From Nipponacmea schrenckii (lineage: Eukaryota; Mollusca; Gastropoda; Lottiidae): a stretch of DNA of 64,000 nt. Numbering within the stretch: the stretch's first letter is position 1; each line of letters opens with the position of its first letter. Of the stretch, positions 11,380 to 21,856 are shown piece by piece. Below the pieces are notes generated by a model, which did no database searches, was not told where the DNA came from, and worked only from the letters and a program-made list of their open reading frames with translations. The stretch spans positions 23,952,338 through 24,016,337 of the forward strand of contig CM060199.1 of assembly GCA_030562195.1 (NCBI GenBank), written 5' to 3'. The position numbers and the translations under genes were made by a program.

Positions 11380-12472
11380 TTGTCCGAAAGCTGTCCAACG
11401 TATTCCAGCATCAGAAGATTCACTCGTGTCGGAAAGAACCAGATAAATCGGAGTATCTCCTATGGTCAAGCAACTACTGATCTCTTGAGAGAGCACCAAC
11501 TCGATCAAGTCAGCATCAGCCAACGACACCTATCAGATACTCCTTTTTGGAAGGTTACCAACCCGATAGTCAACACCGAGCTGACCCAGTCCACCAACAA
11601 GCACGTGAACCCAGTGGCAGCAAGAGCGCAAGCTCTTGACCTCATCGACTCCAAGTTGGCCGACCATTTGAAGATCTATACTGATGGCACCAAGAGTAGC
11701 ACAGCTACTGGTTACGGTTTGTGTATTCCGGAGAAAGGCATCAGACTTGCCAAACGGATACCCCCACACTGCTCAGTGTTCACTGCAGAACTACTAGCTA
11801 TCAGGGACGCTATAGCATGGCTATCCCTTAACTATACGGAACCTGCCGTAATCCTGTCTGACTCACTAAGTAGCCTTCAGTCTATTTCTAACAATTTTTC
11901 TAATTGTAGGTCAGAAGTTTTAACGAACATCCGAAGTATGATTCACAACTACCAAACCAACAACAACCACCAGATCGAACTATCATGGATCCCGTCGCAC
12001 GTCTTCATCCCGGGAAACGAACAAGCTGACCGTGTTGCCAAGGACAGTTTGGGTCTGGAGAATATCGAGCCTGTAAAATTCTCGTATGAAGATCAACCAG
12101 AAATGGGACGACATGCTAAGGAACCTCAACACCGATAGATACCAGATTGATCCGAAGATACCAAACCAAACCAAAATTAACCATCCATCTGTAGCCATCT
12201 GCAAACTGGTAACCAGACTACGCACCAACCATGTCATGCGAGACCATCAGTTCAATGCCATTAAATGCCGATGCGGACACGTTGCCACCAGGACGCATCT
12301 TCTCATTCAATGCACCGAATTGAAACCATCTCGTAAGACATTGACGGACTACCTGGAAACCAACGGCATACCAATCACCATACAGAATATTTTGGCTCCA
12401 CCCAAGGACCACTGGTACAAAATAATGGAACTCATCTACCAATTTATTTCCACATCTGTTATAAACAGATAA
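11380..12472 (+). pseudogene. I-type LINE C-terminal end: RNase H and zinc motif
   Basis: The first frame (to 12138) contains a complete-looking RNase H domain: LKIYTDGTKSS with the first Asp, VFTAELLAIRDAI with the Glu, VILSDSLSSLQSI with the second Asp, and PSHVFIPGNEQADRVAK with the last. This enzyme removes the RNA strand from the RNA-DNA hybrid. A frame shift at about 12085-12138 leads into the second frame (12086-12472) with CRCGHVATRTHLLIQC, the C-terminal LINE zinc motif. An RNase H after RT marks the I/Nimb-type LINE lineages. No RT was found upstream, so it is 5'-truncated, possibly by the gap. Confidence 0.83.
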
Positions 12473-12544
12473 CCTAAGTTTCTTTTAAAAGTTATACAAT
12501 CAATTTTCAAAACAAGTTTCATAGCAGAAACAAAAGAGAACATC

Positions 12545-12547
12545 TTT

Positions 12548-12582
<35 letters not shown>

Positions 12583-12720
12583 TGAAAGCTTTCTTCTCTT
12601 CTTCTCTCCTTTCTCACGTCTCCTTTTCTTCTTTCTTTTAGGTCTTCAACTCTTCCAAGCACAGACAGATAATCAAACCAAACCAAACCAAACCAAACCA
12701 AACCAACAACCACCAACAAC
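12545..12720. repeat. T-run and (CCAAA)n / CAACAAC simple repeats
   Basis: A T-run of more than 30 bases at about 12549-12581 is followed by a pyrimidine-rich tract and then a pentamer array of CCAAA at about 12675-12704 grading into CAACAAC. They lie soon after the LINE 3' end and could descend from its tail region. Confidence 0.85.
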
Positions 12721-13780
12721 AACCACCATGATCATAACGAGTTTTGGAGGAATGTAGAAGACTGAATCACTCACGCCACACCATCCAGGGCCGAGTTTCA
12801 CCGCCATGACATTCGTTCCGACCAGATCGTACGATTTCTCAAACCACCACCAAACCAACAGTTTTCTAAATCATCCTATTGATTCTAAATCCACTACCAA
12901 CGACGACCAAAGTGCAACTACCTAGTTTGCGATATCAGCAATTGCTGGAAGCGAACGTTAACTCGCCATTTACCTACCCACCTAGTACCCCAAGATAACA
13001 ATAGTTTAGCTTATTACACGATTAGATCTACCTTGTGTAGAGGGGCTAACATGGAACATTCTTCCAGTCGTTCTAATGGGACAATAAACCAAGGTCCATT
13101 GTGCTACAGAAGAATGACAATAACTCATCCCGACCTGTGGATATGAAAAGAGATTTACTAATGCCACTGTCCTCTCTAAATTGTTTTGCACACAGCATGG
13201 CGTTGTCCGTCCTCATTATTTCAACTAGAAAGTAGAATGTAAAACTGTCTTTTATTTTGATTGTTTTGTACACAAGACGAAATTCGCCAGAAGAATGGCA
13301 ATAACTCATCGTTTTCCAATTGCCTTAGTTCGAAAGATAAGGATATTCCATTACGGCCTCAAGTATGAACTACAGGGAACAAAACACATAGGAAGTACAA
13401 GCTTTATCTGAGCTCCAATCAGCAAGAAAACTATCCTTGCTAGTTGGACACCAACAATTTCTATATCATGTTTATCATAGTTGGTAGATTGGGCTTGACA
13501 ATTTGATAAAGTTCGCGAAGTACAATAATAACATGAATTGTCTTGATTAATTTGATCAGATATAAAACAAGACAGTTTATTTCTTACCTTATTTTGCTCC
13601 TAGACTGTTATTAAACCTCCTAACACTAATACAGAATGGTCGTGTTTAACTAGTGACCTGAATTACAACAAGGTTCACAGGCTATTGAGCTCAAATTCTA
13701 TGGCAATTGACACAATAGTAGCTGCCCGTGGGGTGGGGATTAGTATCCGTGTATTAACAAACGTTTGTTTTTCTCTATTG
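12721..13780. other. Non-coding, small repeated words only
   Basis: No domain recognised. A short motif, AGAAGAATG.CAATAACTCATC, occurs at about 13106-13128 and 13290-13312, the only internal similarity I noticed. Confidence 0.45.
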
Positions 13781-14150
13781 AACCTTGATGATCATGACCT
13801 GATCAGAAAGTGAATGAAATCAGGTGAAAACAATTGATATTGAGGGTTATAACACTGACTTTTACACGCTCTCATGAAATGTGGAGTCGTCACCCATGTC
13901 TGTCCATCCGACCGTCCACAATTGCTCGTAAACACTCTAGAAGGCAACATTCTTAACCAATTTTGACGTGACTTTGTGTGAGTGTTCATAATCACCCAAG
14001 GATGGACCCTGTTGATAAGCACATAAATCGAAAAATATTTAGTATGAGTTATTGCCCTTGTTCTTGAAAACGTGTTCAAGCTGATAAACACTATAGAAAG
14101 CACAATTCTTGGTTGATTTTTATAAAACTTGGCATGCGTTTTTATCACTC
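13780..14150 (+). repeat. Dispersed repeat, CCGTCCAC family copy
   Basis: Contains the words GACCGTCCACAATTG, TAATCACCCAAGGATG and TATGAGTTATTGCCCTTG that also mark copies at 33.2-34.2, 39.5, 55.5-56.8, 59.9 and 60.2-64 kb. Non-coding dispersed repeat family that recurs throughout the window. Confidence 0.7.
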
Positions 14151-14509
14151 AAGTACGGTGGCTGGTATACGCCATCAAATTTACAATTTGCTATTTATTG
14201 AATATGGTAGTGAGTTTTACTTTTATATTTTAAACTTGACTTTTTCACCGCGGGTGGAAAGTATTTTCACACCGGTGAAAAGTCAAGCTATCTTGAAGAG
14301 GCAGATTCGCCGTTTATTTGACCAATCATACCTTAGTCTCAGAAACGACAATTTCATGTAAGGTTAAGGGCCGATAGCGAGAGCTTCCATCGAAAGAAAG
14401 TCCGCTGTCCGAGGAATCGGACATGAAATAGAGTTTTTTATCCCATACTTGACATGAAAAATAAAAATTTCAAATTTGTTTTAGATGAGTATTTTCTCAT
14501 GTACTATGT

Positions 14510-14843
14510 CTGTTATGCATTCTAGATTCAAAAAAAAAAATTCAAATTTTTAGTTGGATAAAAGTGATATTCTTGTAGACCATTGAATACGTATTTTGAT
14601 ATTCGATGGGCGGGGCCAAAGGCTGTCATCGTTTAACGCATTTGCTTATTTCCATTAGAACCATTTGTTTTAGATGACTTTTTTTCTTTATGTCTGTGAT
14701 GCATGCTAGATAAAAAAAAATCAAAATTTTTCAGTTGGATAAAAATTATATTCTTGTTTCCTGTTGAAAACAGGCCATAGAATAACTATTTGGGTATTCG
14801 ATGGGCGGGGCCAAAGGCTGTCATCGTTCAACGCTTTCGCTTT
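14510..14843 (+). repeat. Two direct copies of a ~150-bp unit
   Basis: The stretches at about 14510-14645 and 14692-14843 share TTAGTTGGATAAAA-like sequence, a tATTCGATGGGCGGGGCC core and AAAGGCTGTCATCGTT, in direct orientation. The second has an extra ~15 bases in its middle. They lead into the hairpin and minisatellite. Confidence 0.75.
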
Positions 14844-14897
14844 ATTTATCAGTAAATTTGAAATTTATATTTTTCATATTAGGTATGGGATAAATAG

Positions 14898-15027
14898 GAT
14901 ATCCAATGGCTAACTCGTGGATATGGTTTTTATGCCACTCGGGCTTGTGATATTTTCACTCGTGACTACGCCACTCGTGAAAATACTCATGGCATAAAAA
15001 CCATATCCACTCGTAGCCATAGGATAT
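14898..15027. repeat. Imperfect ~38-bp inverted repeat
   Basis: Arm 1 (about 14899-14937) and arm 2 (14989-15027) are near-perfect reverse complements sharing GTGGATATGGTTTTTATGCC. Between them are smaller ACTCGTGA-containing inversions. Arm 2 with the start of the minisatellite recurs at 16888-17010, so hairpin and array move together. Confidence 0.85.
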
Positions 15028-15029
15028 TC

Positions 15030-17385
15030 TCTATATATCCAACTGTTCTATATCTTATTGGACTAATGAAATCAAATGGAGTTTTATATTCTACTGTTCT
15101 GTAACTTATTTGACTAATGAAATGAAATAAAGTTTTATATCCCACTGTTCTGTATCTTATTGGACTTATGAAATGAAATGTAGTTTTATATCCTACTGTT
15201 CTGTATCTTATTTGACTAATGAAATGAAATGTAGTTTTATATCCTACTGTTCTGTATCTTATTGGACTAATGACATGAAATAGAGTTTTATATCCTACTG
15301 TTCTGTATCTTATTGTAGTAATGAAATGAACTAGATTTTTTTCATCCAACTGTTCTATATCTTATTGGACTTATGAAATGAAATGTAGTTTTATATCCTA
15401 CTGTTCTGTATCTTATTGGACTTATGAAATGAAATGGAGTTTTATATCCTACTGTTCTGTATCTTATTGGACTAATGAAATGAAATAAAGTTTTATATCC
15501 CACTGTTCTGTATCTTATTGGACTTATGAAATGAAATGTAGTTTTATATCATACTGTTCTATATCTTATTGGACTTATGAAATGAAATGTAGTTTTATAT
15601 CCTTATGTTCTGTATCTTATTGGACTAATGAAATGAAATAAAGTTTTATATACTACTGTTCTGTATCTTATTGGACTAATGAAATGAAATAAAATTTTAT
15701 ATCCCACTGTTCTGTATCTTATTGGACTTATGAAATGAAATGTAGTTTTATATCATACTGTTCTGTATCTTATTGGACTTATGAAATGAAAAAGAATTTT
15801 GTGTCCTACTGTTCTGTAATTTATTGGACTAATGGAATGAAATAGAGTTTTATATCCTACTGTTTGGTATCTTATTGGACTAATGACATGAAATGTAATT
15901 TTATATTCTACTGTTCAGTATCTTATTGTACTAATGACATGAAATGTAGTTTTATACCTACTGTTCTGTATCTAATTGTACTAATGAAAGGAAATGTAGT
16001 TTTATATCCTACTGTTCAGTATCTAATTGTACTAATGAAAGGAAATGTAGTTTTATATCCTACTGTTCTGTATCTAATTGTATTAATGAAAGGAAATGTA
16101 GTTTATAACCCTACTGTTCAGTATCTAATTGTACTAATGACATGAAATGTAGTTTTATATCCTACTGTTCTGCATCTAATTGTACTAATGAAAGGAAATG
16201 TAGTTTTATATCCTACTGTTCTGTATCTTATTGTACTAATGAAAGGAAATGTAGTTTTATATTCTACTGTTCTGTATCTAATTGTACTAATGACATGAAA
16301 TGTAGTTTTATATCCTAATTGTACTAATGACATGAAATGTAGTTTTATATCCTTATTGTACTAATGACATGAAATATAGTTTTTTATCCTACTGTTCAGT
16401 ATCTAATTGTACTAATGAAATGAAATGTAGTTTTATATCCTACTGTTCTGTATCTAATTGTACTAATGAAAGGAAATGTAGTTTATATCCTACTGTTCAG
16501 TATCTAATTGTACTAATGACATGAAATGTAGTTTTATATCCTACTGTTCTGTATCTAATTGTACTAATGAAAGGAAATGTAGTTTTATATCCTACTGTTC
16601 TGTATCTTATTGTACTAATGACATGAAATGTAGTTTTATATCCAACTGTTCTGTATCTGATTGTACTAATGAAAGGAAATGTAGTTTTATATCCTACTGT
16701 TCTGTATCTTATTGTTCTAATGACATGAAATGTAGTTTTATATCCTACTGTTCTGTATCTTATTGTACTAATGACATGAAATGTAGTTTTATATCCTACT
16801 GTTCTGTATCTTATTGTACTAATGACATGAAATGTACTTTTATATCCCACTGTTCTGTATCTTATTGAACTAATGAAAATATCACAAGCACTCATGGCAT
16901 AAAAACCATATCCACTCGTAGCCATAGGATATCCTCTATATATCCAACTGTTCTATATCTTATTGGACTAATGAAATCAAATGGAGTTTTATATTCTACT
17001 GTTCTGTAACTTATTTGAATAATGAAATGAAACAGAGTTTTATATCCTACTGTTCTGTATCTTATTGTACTTATGAAATGAAATAGATTTTTTTCATCCA
17101 ACTGTTCTATATCTTATTGGACTTATGAAATGAAATGTAGTTTTATATCCTACTGTTCTGTATCTTATTGGACTAATGACATGAAATGTAGTTTTATATC
17201 TTACTGTTCTGTATCTGATTGGACTTATAAAATATAGTTTTATATCCTACTGTTCTGTATTTTATTGAACTTATAAGATATAGTTTTATATCCTACTGTT
17301 CTGTAACTTATTGGACTAATGAAGTGAAATGTAGTTTTATATCCTACTGTTCAGTATCTCATCGGACTAATGAAATGAATTCTCG
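15030..17385. repeat. 51-bp minisatellite array, two blocks
   Basis: About 45 copies of a unit built on CTGTTCTGTATCTTATTGGA and CTAATGAAATGAAATGTAGT plus TTTATATCCTA, total 51 bp. Block 1 runs 15030-16870, and block 2 starts after a repeated hairpin arm at about 16888-16935. Two sequence types alternate by region: TTGGACTAATGAAATG early, TTGTACTAATGAAAGG or GACATG later. Because 51 is divisible by three, open frames run through on both strands and are not genes. Confidence 0.95.
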
Positions 17386-17754
17386 GGGAAGGGAGATGTT
17401 TGTGCTCTTTCATAACACTATCACCAACTTTCAAACACTTCAAGGAACACGATGGATTCGATTATAGAACCGATTAAAAGGTTTGATATAAATACCACAA
17501 AACTTAAACATTTCAAACTGGTGATATTAAAAAAGTTATATTTAGAACTGGGAGGTCCAAGCGTTCAACATATATACACGAACAAAATCGAGGGTTATAT
17601 TCATCTGGTTCAAATGGTTTCACATGGTATATTGTATGTGATATACTAAAGATTAAAGAATTATGAATATATTACTAATATAAATAAAGTATCCATTGTG
17701 GTCTGATGTATACAAATCTTAAAGTTGGTTACATCCCCTTCGTTAGATTTACAC
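17386..17754. other. Short spacer with one chance frame
   Basis: A 65-codon frame at 17452-17649 has no recognised domain. Nothing else is seen before the terminal repeat of the next element. Confidence 0.4.
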
Positions 17755-18543
17755 GTCGCCATAGTCCAAGAAGGTCATAAGTGGAAGATAAGGCCAAAAA
17801 CCTTTTTTTGTCGATTTTGTTACAGAAAGTCGATGCGCATGTTCATACCAAATTTCATCCCTTTATCTTGATAAATTGTTGAATTATTCACAAAACAAAA
17901 AGGCCATATGTGGAATTATATGACGTGTATTTAAAAATAAGGTAGTATGTGGTAGGTACAGCCTTCTACAACGGATAATTTAAGTTCATAGAGGCATAAG
18001 TGGTAGTTATGACCTTATGGTTTTGCAACAACCAGAATGCTGCTGTTTCCACGCAAGCTATAAACTAATGTTCGAATGTTCACTGACAAACAGGTAATTG
18101 TTTTTTTGTAATGTATTCTTGTATAAAACATATAGATCAAATCATACAGGTTTAACCGTAAAACAAAAGGCTAACGTATTATACTTAAATGATGATTTTC
18201 TGTAAAATCATGATCAAATCATTATTACTTTTTAACAGCTTACTTTTTGTGCAGTTATGACCTTTTAATAGAAGACGTGTATTGAAAGATTATATTAAAT
18301 ATATTTTTTTTTAAAAAACAGTCAAAAAGTCTATTTTTGAATGTGTATTATGTTTAAATTGTTTCTATTTCAATTCAAGGCCAGCTATAGTTATCATATT
18401 GCCTTAAGAATGAAATTTCATTAATACTCAATATTCTGTCTCTTTCTTCCATTCCAAATATATAAGATATATGTAATACTCTATTAATTGAAATTTCACA
18501 GCTGATTAAACCACATATTATTTATTAATTGGTTGCATTACAG

Positions 18544-19999
18544 ATTAATTGCCAAAATGGATGATGACTGGTCCAGCTGTGATGAAGACATTATGATGGG
18601 GATGGCCGAAATAGACAAGGCCTTAGATGAAACCAGTGTACTTGAAATTAGAATTTGTAAAGACGAAACTAAAGTTGAGACTGAATATGAAAATATCTGC
18701 GAAGAAAAGACTGGAAATATCTGTGAATACAAGGCTGAAAATTTCAGTGAAGAAAAGGCTGAAAATATCTGTAAAGATGAAACTGAAAATATCTGTAAAG
18801 ATGAAACTGAAAATATCTGTAAAGATGAAACTGAAAATATCTGTAAAGATGAAACTGAAAATATCTGTAAAGATGAAACTGAAAATATCTGTAAAGATGA
18901 AACTGAAAATATCTGTAAAGAAAATATGTGTAAAGATAAACCCAAAAAGGATATTTGCCTTATATGCGATAGCTACTCGAAACTAAATCCACTAGAACAA
19001 GCTGAACAAAAACAATTATTTAATGAACACCTTGAGCGAAAGAAAGACGCCCGTGAACTAAAAGCTATGGACAAGATAAGGGCTGTAAATGACAAAAATG
19101 TGTTAGCCATAAATTTTGATTTGCAAAAAGTGCTTATTACTCCAAAATTAGAGGTTTCTGACGCATACTATTCCAGAAAACTAGCAACATACAATTTTTC
19201 TATTTATGATATGGCATCAAAGGAAGTTACATGCAATGTTTGGTGGGAAAGTGAAAGAAAGCGAGGTAGTTGTGAAATTGCGACTTGTTTAATGAAATAT
19301 ATTAAACGTGTGGGTCCAAAGGATGAACTTATATTCTACTCCGATAGTTGCACTGGCCAGCAACGAAATCTACCCTTTTCAGTCATGTGTCTGCATATTG
19401 TCATAAATCTACCTATCAATCAGATCACTCATAATTATTTTGAACGAGGTCATTCTCAGATGGAGGGAGATTCCGTTCACGCGACAATAGAGTCTGCCAC
19501 CAAACGACGGGAAATGTTTTATCCTGGTGATTGGATAACAGCAATTAAAAATTGTAAAGTCAATAAGCCAAGATATGATGTCAATCAACTCACCAATGAT
19601 GAAATAATTGATTTTAAGGATTGTGCATACCAAACAATTTCTAATCGACAGGGGATGATGGTTCAATAGTAGAATGGACAAAGATACATTCTTTCCAATA
19701 TAAAAAGGAGGAACCCGACAAAATATTCTATAAGTACAATCGAAGACAACTACCGAAGTTTCACGATATTTAGGGGTAGATTTAATAAGCAAAGGCAGTT
19801 GAAGGGTTACCAACTGACACCACTCCATAAGGGAAAAATTCCAATATCTGATGCCAAATATAAAGATTTGAATTCCTTATGCTGTAAAAGTGTTGTACCA
19901 AATGTTCATCATGCTTTTTACAGTAATCTGCCCCACAATTCTTCATCAACAGATATTCTACCGGAACCAAATAACTCCGGCGATTCAGATGAAGAATAG
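18544..19999 (+). pseudogene. DUF7869-like protein, candidate transposase
   Basis: The main frame runs 18557-19669. ATG at 18557 has a good context (GCCAAAATGG), and a TTGCATTACAG acceptor at 18543 suggests an upstream exon. The N-terminal third is acidic and carries a KDETENIC tandem repeat. A C-x-x-C pair follows (CLICDSY), then conserved blocks: AINFDLQKVLITP, FYSDSCTGQQRN, and ERGHSQMEGDSVHATIE. These match from memory the DUF7869 family, whose spaced acidic residues suggest an RNase H-like nuclease fold; that assignment is tentative. Past the stop, coding resemblance continues in another frame to about 19770 and returns to the first frame for the C-terminal piece 19775-19999 (KIPISDAKYKDLNSLC). 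Two compensating shifts therefore break it, unless a small intron is present. Confidence 0.68.
18767..18922 (+). repeat. 24-bp in-frame tandem repeat
   Basis: Six to seven copies of a 24-base unit (AAAGATGAAACTGAAAATAT plus CTGT) encode the octapeptide KDETENIC inside the acidic N-terminal part of the DUF7869-like gene. Copies are nearly identical, which points to recent slippage or unequal exchange. Confidence 0.93.
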
Positions 20000-21560
20000 A
20001 TTTGAAATTAAGGAGGTTGAGTTATCGTTTTAATATAATGAAATAGCATACGTGTAAGATACTTTTAAATGATGGTCGCATTGCTAACTGGCTATAGCCT
20101 AATTTGTTTTGTTGAATTTTACCAATAGCCACAAGTCATTTGTTCAGTAGTAAAATTCTACCGAAATTTTCTTTACATGAGCATAGAGATAGTGCTCCAT
20201 TTCAGCTGTTGCCCATCTAAACTATTTCTATGCTCTGATAAAGAAATTTCAGTAGAATTTTTGGCAGATACTGTTGAAATTGTGCTTATTATGCTAAGTT
20301 AAGCATATTAAAATGTTATGTTTTATTCTATTAATCAACACTTGTGTATTTTTGGGGCGAATTAAATGAACTTTTTCATCATGTTTTAGTTAATTAATTA
20401 AAATCAAAAATATCAAATGTATGTAGTTGTGATTGTTGCATACCAAAACGGCAGTGCATTCTCACCCTTCCTGAACATTTGATGCCACCCTGTGACTGGT
20501 TTTGTCAACTCAGCAATCAAGTTCAGTGAAGTAAAACTCAGCTTGCCCCACAAGATTGCAACTTGCCCTTTGCTTTATAGAGATTCCATTGGTTAAAAAT
20601 TGTAGTTGTGATTTTCTAACAACAGTGGGTTGTTCGCTACCACCTTGTAGACCTACTAGAGTCTTAATAACCATTCATTGAAGAGATTTTCTAAATTTGT
20701 TATGTGTATGGGGACACTGATAGCATCAGTTTGTACCATTCCGACCATTCCGTTATATACATACTTATGAGTCGTAACAGTGATTAAAGTGGACCAGGCT
20801 TTATTTGTTTCGGACAATCATCCGACAGCCTCAAACACATGAAATCTTTTGGTTAGCTAATCAGAAATAGTCTACAGAGCTTACCTATGAAATTTGAGCC
20901 TTCAAATCCATGTGTATCCATAATTATCCGTGTTTGAAAAATCACAATGACTTAAGAAATTACGAACGTCCCGCCATATTGGAAAACGGTTCGTCTTGAT
21001 AATCAAAGAGTTATCCTTCCCGTCGTGCAATAGCGGTCTTCTATATAAACAGACTACAACGCATTTTTCAATTGTAAACTTTGTCAACAGGACACACAAT
21101 TTTCAGACTGACTGGAGACCAGCCGCGTACAGCACGGAAAAAAATGAAAAGTGAAATTTTTTGTTTGAGGCATATTTCAAGGTATTTTGCGATTTTCTCA
21201 GAGCTTGAATATTTCTGAGGACTGTTGTAACAAAGGCCCAAAACGACCCCTAAAAATCAAGCCTGGGCCCCTTTAATTTCACCACAGGGCCATAACTACC
21301 ACTTATGACAAGTGGCAACCATTTCCTTACAATTACCCCTCAGAATAAGAAGGTCTTATCTACCAATATAGGTGAAATCATTTACTATTTATGGAAAATG
21401 TGTATTTTGGCTACTTAGTCTTCATTTTTAATGATTGTTCTTATTACTTGCCAAATATTTTAGGGTTATGACCATTTATTAAAAAGTTATAACATTTTCC
21501 TTATTTCATCAATAAACTAAGAATTCACAAATTTTTCACTTATGACCTTCTTCGACTGCA
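20000..21560. other. Non-coding right part of the DUF7869 element
   Basis: About 1.5 kb without a gene between the reading frame and the right terminal repeat. Besides the hairpin it contains GATTTTTAGGGGTCGTTTTGG-like sequence on the minus strand near 21240-21285, a word also found in the filler at 37623-37670. Confidence 0.55.
20152..20261. repeat. ~41-bp inverted repeat (small hairpin)
   Basis: Arms at 20152-20192 and 20221-20261 are inverted with a few mismatches (GAGCATAGAGATAG against CTATTTCTATGCTC; AAATTCTACCGAAATTT against AAATTTCAGTAGAATTTT), with a loop of about 28 bases. It lies in the non-coding 3' part of the DUF7869-bearing element. Confidence 0.82.
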
Positions 21561-21583
21561 GCGACACACCTAAGCTCAGGAAA

Positions 21584-21797
21584 TAGGTCCAGATAATAAC
21601 CTGGAAGGAGGGCCTTACAAACCCTGGGAGGGCCTACTACCAGATTATTATCTGGACCTACAAGACTCCGATACAAGGTCGAGACATTCCACGGGGAAAG
21701 AGACTAAAGTGTAATGGTATTAAAACATTCCGTAGGTATATAATCCCAGTCCCCGGGTTTGTAAGGCCCCTCTGCCAGGTTATATTATCTGGACTTA
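21584..21797. repeat. Inverted repeat, probable small MITE
   Basis: The left arm (about 21584-21627, TAGGTCCAGATAATAACCTG then GGCCTTACAAACCC) is matched in reverse complement by 21751-21797 (GGGTTTGTAAGGCC then CAGGTTATATTATCTGGACT). Part of the left arm recurs inverted at about 21636-21660. No gene inside. TCAGG occurs just outside both ends, but a target duplication is not certain. Confidence 0.7.
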
Positions 21798-21856
21798 TCA
21801 GGGTTAAACTGTACGAAAACTATTTTCAAGTGTATGTTAATTTGGATAATTCTAAT

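Larger units (their letters stand above)
17755..21565 (+). mobile_element. TIR DNA element carrying a DUF7869-like gene
   Basis: The left end GTCGCCATAGTCCAAGAAGG and the right end, read inward as GTCGCTGCAGTCGAAGAAGG, align without gaps for about 35 bp and both continue TCATAAGTG. Both are bordered outside by ACAC (17751-17754 and 21566-21569), a candidate 4-bp target duplication. Subterminal words repeat in inverted orientation (CATAAGTGGTAGTTATG near 18002 and its complement near 21290). The sole large gene between the ends is the DUF7869-like reading frame, so it is the candidate transposase. About 3.8 kb in total. Confidence 0.65.

Noticed and set aside
15864..16925. Long frames on both strands in the minisatellite
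   Set aside because: The repeat length is 51 bp, a multiple of three, so stop-free frames arise automatically; composition shows only the 17-residue repeat.
14898..17385. Possible CRISPR-like regular repeats
   Set aside because: Units are contiguous without unique spacers and the context is eukaryotic.
18538..18945. 135-residue serine/phenylalanine-rich antisense frame
   Set aside because: It is the antisense shadow of the KDETENIC repeat in the DUF7869-like gene.
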